From JBCBSZ01 sp039185015 (GTDB lineage Bacteria; Actinomycetota; Acidimicrobiia; Acidimicrobiales; Poriferisodalaceae): a stretch of DNA of 64,000 bases. Shown here in pieces: positions 52,328 to 60,834 of the stretch. The translations under genes and the position numbers were made by a program. Numbering within the stretch: position 1 is the first letter of the stretch; every line of letters starts with the position of its first letter. The notes beneath the pieces were generated by a model, which worked only from the letters and a program-made list of their open reading frames with translations, was not told the origin of the DNA and ran no database searches. The stretch spans positions 28,354 through 92,353 of the forward strand of contig JBCDAU010000021.1 of NCBI GenBank assembly GCA_039185015.1. Reading direction: 5' to 3'.

Positions 52328-54079
52328 ATGACACTCCTCCGCCTCCTGCTCGAGGTGCTGAGCGCCCAATACGGCGCCCGCCTCCGCACGTTCATCCGCC
52401 TCGAGGTCATCGCCGCAGCGCTCGGCGGCATCGCCTTCGTGCTCATCGTGCCCACGCTCGACGCGTTGCTCCGGGAGGACACCGGTGAGGCGCTGACCTG
52501 GTTGCTCATCGCCCTCGCCGTGGTCGTCGCGTACGCCGTCGTCGGCTACCGAGCGAAGGCCCTCGGCTACGAGGTCGGCTCGACGGTGTCTCGCGGACTG
52601 CATCGGCGGATCGGCCACCAGGTGGTCCGTCTGCCCCTCGGTTGGTTCGACGGCACGCGCCAGGGCCCCATGGGGCAGCTGGCGTCCAAGGGGGTCGTCG
52701 ACGTCATGGGCGTGCCGGCGCACCTGGCCCGGGCGTTGATCGTCGCCGTCGTCACGCCCGGCACGCTCGTGATCGGCATGTTCTTCTTCGACTGGCGCCT
52801 GGCGCTGGCCGCGCTGCTCACCCTGCCGATGCTCGTGCTGACCGCCCAGATCACCGGGGCGCTGGTCAAGAAGGCCGACGCCCGACTGCACGCCGCCCGG
52901 TCCGAGGCGAACAGCCGGATCATCGAGTTCTCGACCCACCAGCCCGTGCTGCGTGCGTTCGGGCGGTCGGTGGAGGGTGACGAGCGACTCGACGACGCGC
53001 TCGTCGAACAGCGGGACGCCTCCCGGAACCTGCTCGTGACGGTCGTACCGGGCATGACCGGTTTCATCGCCGCGATCCAGATCGCCTTCGGCGTCGTGTT
53101 CGTGATCGGGACGAACCTGGCACTCGGCGGCGACGTCGGGGTGGCCGAGTTGGTGGCACTCCTCGTGCTGACCGTCCGGTTCGTGGAGCCGTTGATCGTC
53201 GCCGCCGATCTGATGGGCGCGCTCCGGCTCGCCGAGTCCTCGCTCGGCCGGATGGCCGAGCTGCTCGCCGAGCCGACCCTGCCGGAGCCGACCGACCCGG
53301 TGCTCCCGGTGTCGAGCGAGATCGAATTCCGAGACGTCACCTTCGGCTACGAGACCGACCGTCCGATCCTCACCGGCGTCGACCTCCGCGCCCAGCCGGG
53401 CACGGTCACGGCGCTCGTCGGCGTGTCCGGCTCCGGCAAGACGACCATCACCCGCCTCATCGCCCGGTTCTGGGACGTCGACCACGGTTCGGTGCGCATC
53501 GGTGGGGCCGACGTGCGGGAGCTGACGACCGAGACCTTGATGAACCAGCTGTCGCTGGTGTTCCAGGACGTCTACCTGTTCGACGGGACGATCCTCGAGA
53601 ACATCCGCCTCGGCCGCACCGGCGCCACCGACGACGAGGTGATCGCCGCCGGTCGCGCCGCCCGGGTCGACGAGATCGTGGAGCGACTGCCCCACGGTTG
53701 GCAGACGCAGGTCGGCGAGGGTGGGACGAACCTCTCCGGGGGTGAGCGCCAGCGGGTGTCGATCGCCCGGGCGATCCTCAAGGACGCTCCCATCGTCCTG
53801 CTCGACGAGGCAACCGCCGCGCTGGACCCGGCGAACGAGGTCCTGGTGACCCAGGCGCTCCGGGCGCTCTCGGCGGACAAGACGGTGATCGTGATCGCCC
53901 ACCGCCTCCAGACGGTCCGTCACGCCGACCAGATCCTCGTGCTCGGGGACGGTGAGATCCGCGAGCGGGGTACGCATGAGGAGCTGGTCGATCTGGCCGG
54001 CGGACGGTATGCCGCGTTCTGGGAGCGTCGGGAGGCGGCCCAGGGCTGGCGCCTCGCCGCGACCGGCGAATCGGTGTGA
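52328..54079 (+). CDS. ABC half-transporter, IrtB-like (siderophore type)
   Basis: A 583-residue partner of the previous gene, 52 bases downstream. Six membrane helices are followed by an ABC domain with Walker A GVSGSGKTT (near 365), signature LSGGERQR (near 470), Walker B IVLLDEATAALDP and H-loop AHR. Both ATP sites of the pair look intact, unlike the pair at 41761-45296. Its stop overlaps the next start by 4 bases. IrtAB-like uptake of a siderophore is the best guess; export is an alternative. Confidence 0.87.
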   Translation: MTLLRLLLEVLSAQYGARLRTFIRLEVIAAALGGIAFVLIVPTLDALLREDTGEALTWLLIALAVVVAYAVVGYRAKALGYEVGSTVSRGLHRRIGHQVVRLPLGWFDGTRQGPMGQLASKGVVDVMGVPAHLARALIVAVVTPGTLVIGMFFFDWRLALAALLTLPMLVLTAQITGALVKKADARLHAARSEANSRIIEFSTHQPVLRAFGRSVEGDERLDDALVEQRDASRNLLVTVVPGMTGFIAAIQIAFGVVFVIGTNLALGGDVGVAELVALLVLTVRFVEPLIVAADLMGALRLAESSLGRMAELLAEPTLPEPTDPVLPVSSEIEFRDVTFGYETDRPILTGVDLRAQPGTVTALVGVSGSGKTTITRLIARFWDVDHGSVRIGGADVRELTTETLMNQLSLVFQDVYLFDGTILENIRLGRTGATDDEVIAAGRAARVDEIVERLPHGWQTQVGEGGTNLSGGERQRVSIARAILKDAPIVLLDEATAALDPANEVLVTQALRALSADKTVIVIAHRLQTVRHADQILVLGDGEIRERGTHEELVDLAGGRYAAFWERREAAQGWRLAATGESV

Positions 54080-54759
54080 ACCTCCGCCGCCTCGTCGCCG
54101 TCGCCCCAGTGGTGCTCGGGGTCGCGGCCGTGGCGGCGATCGTCTGGCGCGTCGACACCAACGGGTGGGGCTCGCTCGTCTGGCTCGGCATGGCGATCGC
54201 CGTGCCGGTCATCCGGGCGCCGTTCGCCAAGGCGAACCAGGAGAACGTCGTCACCGAGCGACGGGCCCAGGGCGTGGAGCGGTGGTTGCTCGCTGCGGTC
54301 GGGCTCGGTGCGGGAGCGGTGCCGTTCCTGCACCTCGTCACCGGGGTGGCCGCCTTCGCCGACTACGACCTCCCCGACTGGGCGACGGCCATCGGTGTCG
54401 TCGTGGCGGTGGTCGGTCTGTGGCTGTTCTGGCGGAGCCACGTCGACCTCGGGCGCAACTGGAGCGTCACCCTCGAGGTCCGTGAGGAGCACACCCTGGT
54501 GACGGGGGGCGTGTACCGGCGGGTCCGGCATCCGATGTACAGCGCCATCTTCGTGCTCTACCTGGCCACGCCCCTGCTGGTCCACAACGTCATCGCCGGG
54601 TTCGCCGGGCTCGTCGCCTTCGGCATCATGTACATCGTGCGCGTGCCGCACGAGGAGGCCATGATGCGCGACCTGTTCGGTGACGAGTACGAGCGCTACT
54701 CCCAGCGGACTGGTCGCCTCGTCCCGACCGCGACCCGACCGGATGAGAGGCTGGGCTGA
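54076..54759 (+). CDS. Isoprenylcysteine-carboxyl-methyltransferase-like membrane protein
   Basis: A 227-residue protein with about five membrane helices and the C-terminal ICMT/phospholipid-methyltransferase signature: GVYRRVRHPMY near 150, then VPHEEAMMRDLFGDEYERYSQRT (quoted in part). Such proteins methylate small lipophilic or thiol groups using SAM. GTG start overlaps the upstream stop and its own stop overlaps the next ATG (TGATG), so it belongs to the transporter operon. Its role there is unknown. Confidence 0.83.
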   Translation: MNLRRLVAVAPVVLGVAAVAAIVWRVDTNGWGSLVWLGMAIAVPVIRAPFAKANQENVVTERRAQGVERWLLAAVGLGAGAVPFLHLVTGVAAFADYDLPDWATAIGVVVAVVGLWLFWRSHVDLGRNWSVTLEVREEHTLVTGGVYRRVRHPMYSAIFVLYLATPLLVHNVIAGFAGLVAFGIMYIVRVPHEEAMMRDLFGDEYERYSQRTGRLVPTATRPDERLG

Positions 54760-55397
54760 TGAGCGACACCGAGCTGCGCAGCGTCGACGACCTGCGAGAC
54801 CACTACCGCCACGCATCGGGCGGTGCCCTCGACAAGGTCATCGACCGCCTCGACCAGCACTGCGTCGACTTCCTGGCCGCCTCGCCGTTCATGGTGCTGT
54901 CCTCGGCGGACGCGAACGGCGTGTGCGACGGCTCCCCGAAGGGCGGTCGGCCGGGCTTCGTCGAAGCGCTCGACGATCGCCGAGTGGCCTGGGCCGACCT
55001 GTCCGGCAACAACCGGCTCGACTCGTTCGAGAACGTGGTCGAGAACCCGTCGGTCGCGCTGCTGTTCATGATCCCCGGGCTCGACGAGACCCTGCGGATC
55101 AATGGCCGGGCCTCGATCTCGGTCGATGACGAGCTGCGCGAGCGGTTGGCCGTCGACGGTCGACCGGCGAAGGTCGTCGTGGTCGTCGAGGTCGTCGAGG
55201 CCTACATCCACTGCGCCAAGGCGTTCCGGCGCTCCGAGCTGTGGTCGCCGGACTCGTGGGCCGATCCGTCCGTCCTGCCCGACGGCCGCTGCATCGTGCG
55301 GGATCACGCGAAGATCGACGTTCCCCTCGATGTGGTGCGAGAGGCCTACGACGCGGACGTCGAGGCCACGCTGTGGCGTCCCGGCGGAGGCCGGTGA
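54759..55397 (+). CDS. Pyridoxamine-phosphate-oxidase-fold flavoprotein
   Basis: A 212-residue PPOX-fold protein like the actinobacterial FMN-binding DR2398/MSMEG_1061 group: FMVLSSADANGVCDGSPKGG near 45-64 and NNRLDSFENVVENPSVALLF-type strand-helix (partial). These bind FMN or F420 and reduce small molecules; some relatives degrade haem. It is the last gene of the operon that begins at 50482, where it could release iron from an imported complex. That role is inference. Confidence 0.83.
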   Translation: MSDTELRSVDDLRDHYRHASGGALDKVIDRLDQHCVDFLAASPFMVLSSADANGVCDGSPKGGRPGFVEALDDRRVAWADLSGNNRLDSFENVVENPSVALLFMIPGLDETLRINGRASISVDDELRERLAVDGRPAKVVVVVEVVEAYIHCAKAFRRSELWSPDSWADPSVLPDGRCIVRDHAKIDVPLDVVREAYDADVEATLWRPGGGR

Positions 55398-55459
55398 CGG
55401 TTCACGACGCCGCGGGATGAGGGCGCCGAACGGTGGTCAGCCGGCGGTGGAGGAGCGTC

Positions 55460-56008
55460 TCAGACCGCTTCGCCGGGCGTCTCGACGCCGCGGACGGCCC
55501 AGACGACCTCTTCGGCGGCGCACGCGGCGCGCATTCGGAGCGTGATCTCGTCGACCAGCGGATCGACGACCCGGTCGCCGAGTCGGACCGACCCGACGGT
55601 GACGTCGAGGACGGTGTCGCCGACGAGATCGACATCGATCGGTTCGGTGTCGTCGAGGGGCAGCTCGCACGCGTGGAGGACCGTCTGCACGTGGAGCGGC
55701 CGCAGCGTCGAGACGAACCAGCCCTCGCGGCGACCGTCGACGAGTCGGACGGAGGCGCCGCCGCCGATCGGGGCGAATCGGCCGCCGAGCTCGAGCGAGG
55801 CGATGCTCGCCGCGAAGCGGGTGGTCGCGGACGGGCCGACCAGCGGCCGCAGCTCGCACGGCGTCATCTGTCCGTCGGGGCCGTAGCTGACGACGGTGCG
55901 GTTGCCGTTGTCGTGCTCGATGGTCAGGACGCCGTCGGCGACCCGGTGCATGAGCGCGGCGAGCGCCACGATCTCGACGGGATCGGGCCTGAGTGCCGGG
56001 TTTTCCAC
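55460..56008 (-). CDS. Small soluble protein, paralogue family member C
   Basis: A 182-residue protein of the four-member family. It has an N-terminal VEIVALAALMHRVADG helix, MTPCELRPL with Cys51, GGRFAPIGGGASVRL, LDVTVGSVRL and a C-terminal RAACAAEEVVWAV helix. GTG 56008 is used. Its start lies inside the 3' end region of the haem/siderophore importer operon, and a well-matched iron box (56014-56032) lies directly upstream. No signal peptide. Function is unknown. Confidence 0.72.
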   Translation of the reverse strand: MENPALRPDPVEIVALAALMHRVADGVLTIEHDNGNRTVVSYGPDGQMTPCELRPLVGPSATTRFAASIASLELGGRFAPIGGGASVRLVDGRREGWFVSTLRPLHVQTVLHACELPLDDTEPIDVDLVGDTVLDVTVGSVRLGDRVVDPLVDEITLRMRAACAAEEVVWAVRGVETPGEAV

Positions 56009-56013
56009 ACCGG

Positions 56014-56032
56014 TGATGATAGGAGACCCTAA
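56014..56032. promoter_or_regulatory. Putative iron box before family member C
   Basis: On the minus strand TTAGGGTCTCCTATCATCA matches 13 of 19 consensus positions. It spans the stop codon of the ABC ATPase (56029) and ends 6 bases before the GTG of member C. Confidence 0.55.
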
Positions 56033-56853
56033 CGCTGCTGGACAAGCTCCACTGGTTCGCCGGGCTGGCCCGCTCGACTGCCGATCGGCACCACGAGCGG
56101 TGTCCCGCTCACCGGGTCGTCGATCACCATGCTCTCGAGGCCGAACACCTCGCGGACGGTCTCGGCGGTGATGACCGCCGACGGCTCGCCGGCGGCGACG
56201 ATCTGCCCGTCGCGCATGGCGACGATGTGGTGCGCGTACCGGCAGGCGAGGTTCAGGTCGTGCAGCACGACGACGATCGTCCGGCCCGACTCCTCGTTGA
56301 GTCGGCGCACGAGATCGAGGACCTCGATCTGGTGGGTGATGTCGAGGAACGTGGTCGGCTCGTCGAGCAGGAGGATGTCGGTCTCCTGCGCGAGCGCCAT
56401 GGCGATCCAGACGCGTTGCCGCTGCCCGCCGGAGAGCTCGTCGACGGGACGGTCAGCGAGGTCGATGCTCCTCGTCGCCTCCAGGGCGGCGCGCACCGCC
56501 CGCTCGTCGTCGGAGGACCACTGCTGGAAGAGCGACTGGTGCGGCGTGCGACCACGCGCGACCAGATCGACCACCAGGATCCCGTCCGGGGAGATCGGGC
56601 TCTGCGGCAGGAGACCGAGGCGCTTGGCCACGTCCTTGGTCGGCAGGCGGTGGATCGCCTCGCCGTCCAGGAGCACCGTGCCGCTCATCGGCTTGAGCAG
56701 TCGGGACAGCGCCCGGAGGAGTGTGGACTTCCCGCACGCGTTCGGCCCGACGATGGTGGTGACGAGTCCGTCGGGGACCTCGAAGTCGAGGTCGGCCACC
56801 ACGACCCGCCCGTCGTAGGCGAGGGAGATGTCCTCGGCGCGAAGGCGGTTCAT
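56029..56853 (-). CDS. Haem/siderophore ABC importer ATPase (FepC/FecE type)
   Basis: A 274-residue ATPase: Walker A GPNACGKST, signature LSGGQRQR, Walker B LLLDEPTTFLD, H-loop LHD, and the C-terminal VFGLESMVIDDPVSGTP segment typical of siderophore ATPases. GPN-type Walker A and EPTTFLD are hallmarks of FecE/FepC. It overlaps the HugZ-like gene by 4 bases and ends the seven-gene operon that starts with efeO. It powers the two FecCD permeases at 58669-60812. Confidence 0.93.
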   Translation of the reverse strand: MNRLRAEDISLAYDGRVVVADLDFEVPDGLVTTIVGPNACGKSTLLRALSRLLKPMSGTVLLDGEAIHRLPTKDVAKRLGLLPQSPISPDGILVVDLVARGRTPHQSLFQQWSSDDERAVRAALEATRSIDLADRPVDELSGGQRQRVWIAMALAQETDILLLDEPTTFLDITHQIEVLDLVRRLNEESGRTIVVVLHDLNLACRYAHHIVAMRDGQIVAAGEPSAVITAETVREVFGLESMVIDDPVSGTPLVVPIGSRAGQPGEPVELVQQR

Positions 56854-57641
56854 CGGGCGCCGACCTCCGCCGCACGTTTGGCCATCGCGACGACGGCGCC
56901 CCGGACCTGTTCGGGCTGGGTCAGCGGTCCGTCCTCGAAGCGGAGCCGCACCATCCGGGGCCCTGCGGACGTCGACGCGACGAGGCTGACGCCGTGGCGA
57001 TCGATGCTGGTCATCGTGGCCGAGTCGACGTCGTCGACCGCACCGAGGTGGCGGACCATGGCGAGGTTGGCGTCTCCGTGATCGTCGTTCATGTGGGCGA
57101 CTGCTCCAGCAGCATGGGGAAGCACCGGATCGGCCTCGGCCGCGGCGAGCTCGTCGCCGGTGACCCAGCCCATCCAGCCGAAACCTCCGACGAAGTAGAC
57201 CCGCTCGGGAGCCATCCGCCACCAGCCGAAGTCGCTGGCGTCGACGTACAGCGATGTCTGGGGATGCACGTCGAGGTGACGGGCTCGCTGCTCCTCGGTG
57301 ATCTCGACGGGCTCGAGCCTGCCCACGAACGAGCACCGCGGCTCGTCGAGGGGGTCACCATCGCCGGGGGCCGCGGCGACCAGGAGCCCGGCCTCGGAGC
57401 GTTGACGAGCGTTACGGGTGTGCACCGCGAGCTCCGAGATGCACACGAGCAGACTGGCGTCCTCGAGCGTCGAGAAGGCGACGAGGCTCGGGTAGGGGGT
57501 GCCGTCGTCGGTCAGCGTGGCGAGGGTGGCGTGTCCACCGTCACCGAGGAGGGTGCGGGCCAGCTCGGCGTTGCTCGGGAACGAGCTCGGGTCGCCGGCG
57601 ACCGGCGGTGCAGCGGCGTCGTGGGCTGACGGTGGGCTCAC
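56850..57641 (-). CDS. HugZ-like haem-utilisation protein (PPOX plus DUF2470)
   Basis: A 263-residue two-domain protein. Residues about 20-165 form a split-barrel (FMN-binding-like) fold with GHATLATLTDDGTPYPSLVAF; residues about 185-260 are DUF2470, with HMNDDHGDA near 190. This domain order is that of HugZ/HutZ proteins, which bind haem and break its ring. Four-base overlaps tie it to the binding protein and the ATPase. In this operon it would free iron from imported haem. Confidence 0.85.
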   Translation of the reverse strand: MSPPSAHDAAAPPVAGDPSSFPSNAELARTLLGDGGHATLATLTDDGTPYPSLVAFSTLEDASLLVCISELAVHTRNARQRSEAGLLVAAAPGDGDPLDEPRCSFVGRLEPVEITEEQRARHLDVHPQTSLYVDASDFGWWRMAPERVYFVGGFGWMGWVTGDELAAAEADPVLPHAAGAVAHMNDDHGDANLAMVRHLGAVDDVDSATMTSIDRHGVSLVASTSAGPRMVRLRFEDGPLTQPEQVRGAVVAMAKRAAEVGAR

Positions 57642-58669
57642 TCGGTCGCTCCGGAGGTTGCGGCGTTCAGGTCGTCGACGAGCTCGGCCAGGAACTCGCC
57701 GGTGCGGGGGCCGTTGCCCAGCATCAGCTGGTCGTCGTAGGAGAGCACGGCACCATTCTCGCCCGCCGGGGTCTCGGCGAGGCCAGGGATCTCCATGAGG
57801 CCCTCGACGCCGCCGACCGACTCGAGTCCGAGCTCGGGTACCACGATCACGTCGGGGGCCGCGAGGACGATGGCCTCGGCGCTGATCGGCTCGGCATCGA
57901 TCACGCCGAGCTCGTCGGCGATGTCGACGGCGCCCGCGGCATCGAGCAGCCAGCCGATGCCCGACTCCTCGCCGAGCACCAGCTGGACGTTGGTGCCGCG
58001 GATGTAGAGCGCCACGACACGGGGAGCGTCCGGACCGGTGGCCGGTCCGACGGTCGCCGCGTCGATCGCCGTGTTCACCTCACCGGCGAGCCGAGCGCCC
58101 ACCTCCGGGACGCCGAGGGCGTTGGCCACGGCCTCGATCTTGATCGCCGGTCCGTCAGGCGTGGTCTCGCTCGGGACGATCACGACGGGGATGCCGACGG
58201 CCTCGAGGGACTCGATGGTCTCGGGCGGTCCCGCGAGGTCGGTGCCGAGGACGACCGTGGGCGCGAACTCGATGATCGGTTCGGCGGACAGCGCCCGCTG
58301 GTAGCCGATCTCGGGCAGCGCGTCGGCCTCGGGCGGGAAGGTCGCGGAGATGTCGGTCGCGACGACCTGGTCGCCGAGACCGAGTGCGAACACCACTTCG
58401 GCGACGTCACCGTCGAGGGGGAGGATGCGCTCGGTCGACTCGATGACGACCTCGACACCTCGAGCGTCGATCACGGTGATCGGGAGCGGGCCCGGTGCTT
58501 CCGTCGTCGGCGCAGCGGTCGTGGCCGGCGCGACGGTCGTCTCGGGCGTGGTCGCCGCGCTCGCGGCGGAGGCCGCCGCGCCATCGTCGTCGCTGTCGCC
58601 GCCGCACGCTGCGGCGAGCAAGGCGGCGGCCAGAACGAGTGCCAGGCTTCGACGGCGCGAGTTGCGCAT
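57638..58669 (-). CDS. Haem-binding-type ABC lipoprotein (HmuT-like)
   Basis: A 343-residue class-III binding lipoprotein, lipobox AAAC (Cys22), Thr/Ala/Pro tether to about 62. LGLGDQVVATDISATFPPEA, then GYQRALSAEPIIEFAPTVVL and GTDLAGPPE, follow the pattern of HmuT/ShuT haem carriers, more than FecB siderophore carriers. ATG 58669 shares a base with the permease stop. It serves the adjacent FecCD permeases. Haem as ligand also fits the HugZ-like and EfeB neighbours, but a siderophore cannot be ruled out. Confidence 0.88.
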   Translation of the reverse strand: MRNSRRRSLALVLAAALLAAACGGDSDDDGAAASAASAATTPETTVAPATTAAPTTEAPGPLPITVIDARGVEVVIESTERILPLDGDVAEVVFALGLGDQVVATDISATFPPEADALPEIGYQRALSAEPIIEFAPTVVLGTDLAGPPETIESLEAVGIPVVIVPSETTPDGPAIKIEAVANALGVPEVGARLAGEVNTAIDAATVGPATGPDAPRVVALYIRGTNVQLVLGEESGIGWLLDAAGAVDIADELGVIDAEPISAEAIVLAAPDVIVVPELGLESVGGVEGLMEIPGLAETPAGENGAVLSYDDQLMLGNGPRTGEFLAELVDDLNAATSGATE

Positions 58670-59754
58670 CACAGCGCTCCTGCCCGCGCCGAGCGGGTCA
58701 GCAGCCAGAGGAGGTAGGGCGCGCCCATGACGGCGGTGGCGACCCCGACCGGCAGCTCGGTCGGCGCCAGGATCCGGCGGGCGACGAGGTCGGCGGCGAC
58801 GACCACGAGCGCGCCCACGAACGCCGCAGGGATGACCGCTGCGCCCGGCGACCGCGTCAGCCGGCGCGCGATCGGCCCGGACACGAAGGCGACGAAGCCG
58901 ATGGGGCCCGCTGCGGCCACGGAGAGGGCGGCCAGGCCGACGGCCACGAGGACCAGCATCAGCTTCGTCCGGCCGACCCGGATGCCGAGCGCTGACGCAG
59001 CATCGTCGCCGAGCTCCAAGCGATCGAGCCGTCGCTGGGCGACGATGACGATCGGTGCGAGCACGAGCAGGGCGAAGCCGACGGTCCGGACGTGCTCCCA
59101 GCCGCGACCGTTCAACGATCCGGTCAGCCACACCGCCGCCCGCTGGACGTCGTTGATCTCGGCGCGGGTGATCATGTAGTCGACCACCGCGGCAGCAGCG
59201 AAGCCGATCCCGATGCCGACGAGCACCAGCCGGGCGGCCGAGAGGCCCTGCTTGTAGGCGAAGACGTAGACGAGCACGGCGGTGACCAGACCACCGATCA
59301 CGGCGCCGACGGCGACCTGGATGCTCGACCCGCCGACGATGACGATCATCGTGACCGCACCGAGCGCAGCCCCGGAATCGAACCCGACGATGTCGGGCGA
59401 ACCGAGGGGGTTCCGGGCAAGTGACTGGAACACGGCTCCGGACATGCCGAGCGCGGCGCCGACCAGCATCCCGGTGAGCACCCGCGGCAGGCGGAGCGTC
59501 CCGACGATGAACTCCGAGTCGTCGGTGCCGCGCCCGATGATGGTGCGCCACACGTCGCCGATGGCGATGGGGAAGTCTCCGACCATGATCGACCAGGAGC
59601 CCACGGCGACGATCGCCACAGCGAGGACGATGCACACGATGGTCGAGCGAGGGTCGATTCGTGCGGAGAGGCGCCTCGTGCGGACGACCCGTCCGCGAAG
59701 CGGCAGCGGCTCGGCGACGGTCGGCTCGGTCGGTGGATCGAGGGTCGCGGTCAC
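58669..59754 (-). CDS. FecCD-family ABC permease 2
   Basis: A 361-residue permease with about ten helices. RLPRVLTGMLVGAALGMSGAVFQ and RNPLGSPDIVGFDSGAALGAV are FecCD signatures; the ATPase-contact region is LGDDAASALGIRVGRTK. GTG start overlaps the first permease gene by 4 bases. Two different FecCD subunits side by side, as in FepD/FepG, form a heterodimeric channel. Confidence 0.93.
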   Translation of the reverse strand: MTATLDPPTEPTVAEPLPLRGRVVRTRRLSARIDPRSTIVCIVLAVAIVAVGSWSIMVGDFPIAIGDVWRTIIGRGTDDSEFIVGTLRLPRVLTGMLVGAALGMSGAVFQSLARNPLGSPDIVGFDSGAALGAVTMIVIVGGSSIQVAVGAVIGGLVTAVLVYVFAYKQGLSAARLVLVGIGIGFAAAAVVDYMITRAEINDVQRAAVWLTGSLNGRGWEHVRTVGFALLVLAPIVIVAQRRLDRLELGDDAASALGIRVGRTKLMLVLVAVGLAALSVAAAGPIGFVAFVSGPIARRLTRSPGAAVIPAAFVGALVVVAADLVARRILAPTELPVGVATAVMGAPYLLWLLTRSARAGAL

Positions 59755-60812
59755 AGGCGCACCGTCTTCAGTCGGCGGACCAGGAACACGAACGCCGGGC
59801 CGCCGATCGCAGCGGTCATGATGCCGACCTGGATCTCACCGGGCCGGGCGATGACCCGACCGATGACGTCGCAGAACAGCAGCAGTGCCGGCCCCGCGAG
59901 CGCGCAGGCTCGGACGAGCCACCGCTGGTCTGGACCGAACCAGGCCCGCATGGCGTGGGGCACCACCAGCCCGACGAACCCGATCGGGCCGGCAGCGGCG
60001 ACCGCCGCTCCGCACAACAGCACGATGGCGAGGCCGCTCAATGCGCGCGTGAGCCCCACCCTGACCCCCAGGCCACGGGCGGCGTCGTCGCCGAGGGCGA
60101 GCGAGTTGAGCGGGCGCGAGAGGGCGAACGCAAAGGAGAGGCCCACGGCGATGAACGGCGCCAGCTGGCCGGCGATGTCGGCGTCGCGGCCGGCGAGCGA
60201 ACCGACGGCCCAGAACCGGAACTGGTCGAGCGTGTCGCGATCGAGCAGCGTCACGGCGTTGGTCAACGACAACAGCAGCGCGCTCAGCGCTGCACCTGCC
60301 AACGCCAGGCGAACCGGCGTGGCACCGCCCCGGCCGATCGAGCCGAGGGCGTAGACGACGACCGAGGTGATGCCGGCTCCGATGAAGGCGAACCAGACGA
60401 GGGAGTAGATCGAGCCGAGGTCGAACGCCCAGAGGGCGAGCACCACGGCGAAGGCGGCACCGGCGTTGACGCCCAGGAGCCCAGGTCCGGCGAGGGGGTT
60501 GCGGGTCACGGCCTGCATGACCGCCCCGGCGACCGCGAGCGCCGTCCCGACGATGATCCCGATGAAGGTGCGGGGGAGTCGGAGCTCGCGGACGATGAGG
60601 TGATCGGTGTTGGTCGAGTCGTAGGAGAGGAAGGCGTCGATCACCGACCCGATGGGGATCGGCTTCGCTCCTACGGCCAACGAGGCGAGGATCGTGCAGA
60701 ACAGCGCGATGGCGAGGACGATGATCCCCGCCACACGCCGGGCGAGGCTGTCGTTCCCGACGCGGGGGACGTCGGTGGTCTCGATGACAGGTGGAGCCGC
60801 GGTCGCGGTCAC
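59751..60812 (-). CDS. FecCD-family ABC permease 1
   Basis: A 353-residue permease with the same fold: LRLPRTFIGIIVGTALAVAG and RNPLAGPGLLGVNAGAAFAV, and LGDDAARGLGVRVG as the ATPase-contact loop. GTG start. It follows efeB by 22 bases and leads the importer genes. The channel passes haem or ferric siderophore across the membrane. Confidence 0.93.
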   Translation of the reverse strand: MTATAAPPVIETTDVPRVGNDSLARRVAGIIVLAIALFCTILASLAVGAKPIPIGSVIDAFLSYDSTNTDHLIVRELRLPRTFIGIIVGTALAVAGAVMQAVTRNPLAGPGLLGVNAGAAFAVVLALWAFDLGSIYSLVWFAFIGAGITSVVVYALGSIGRGGATPVRLALAGAALSALLLSLTNAVTLLDRDTLDQFRFWAVGSLAGRDADIAGQLAPFIAVGLSFAFALSRPLNSLALGDDAARGLGVRVGLTRALSGLAIVLLCGAAVAAAGPIGFVGLVVPHAMRAWFGPDQRWLVRACALAGPALLLFCDVIGRVIARPGEIQVGIMTAAIGGPAFVFLVRRLKTVRL

Positions 60813-60834
60813 GTCGCCTCTGGCCTCCGTCGGT

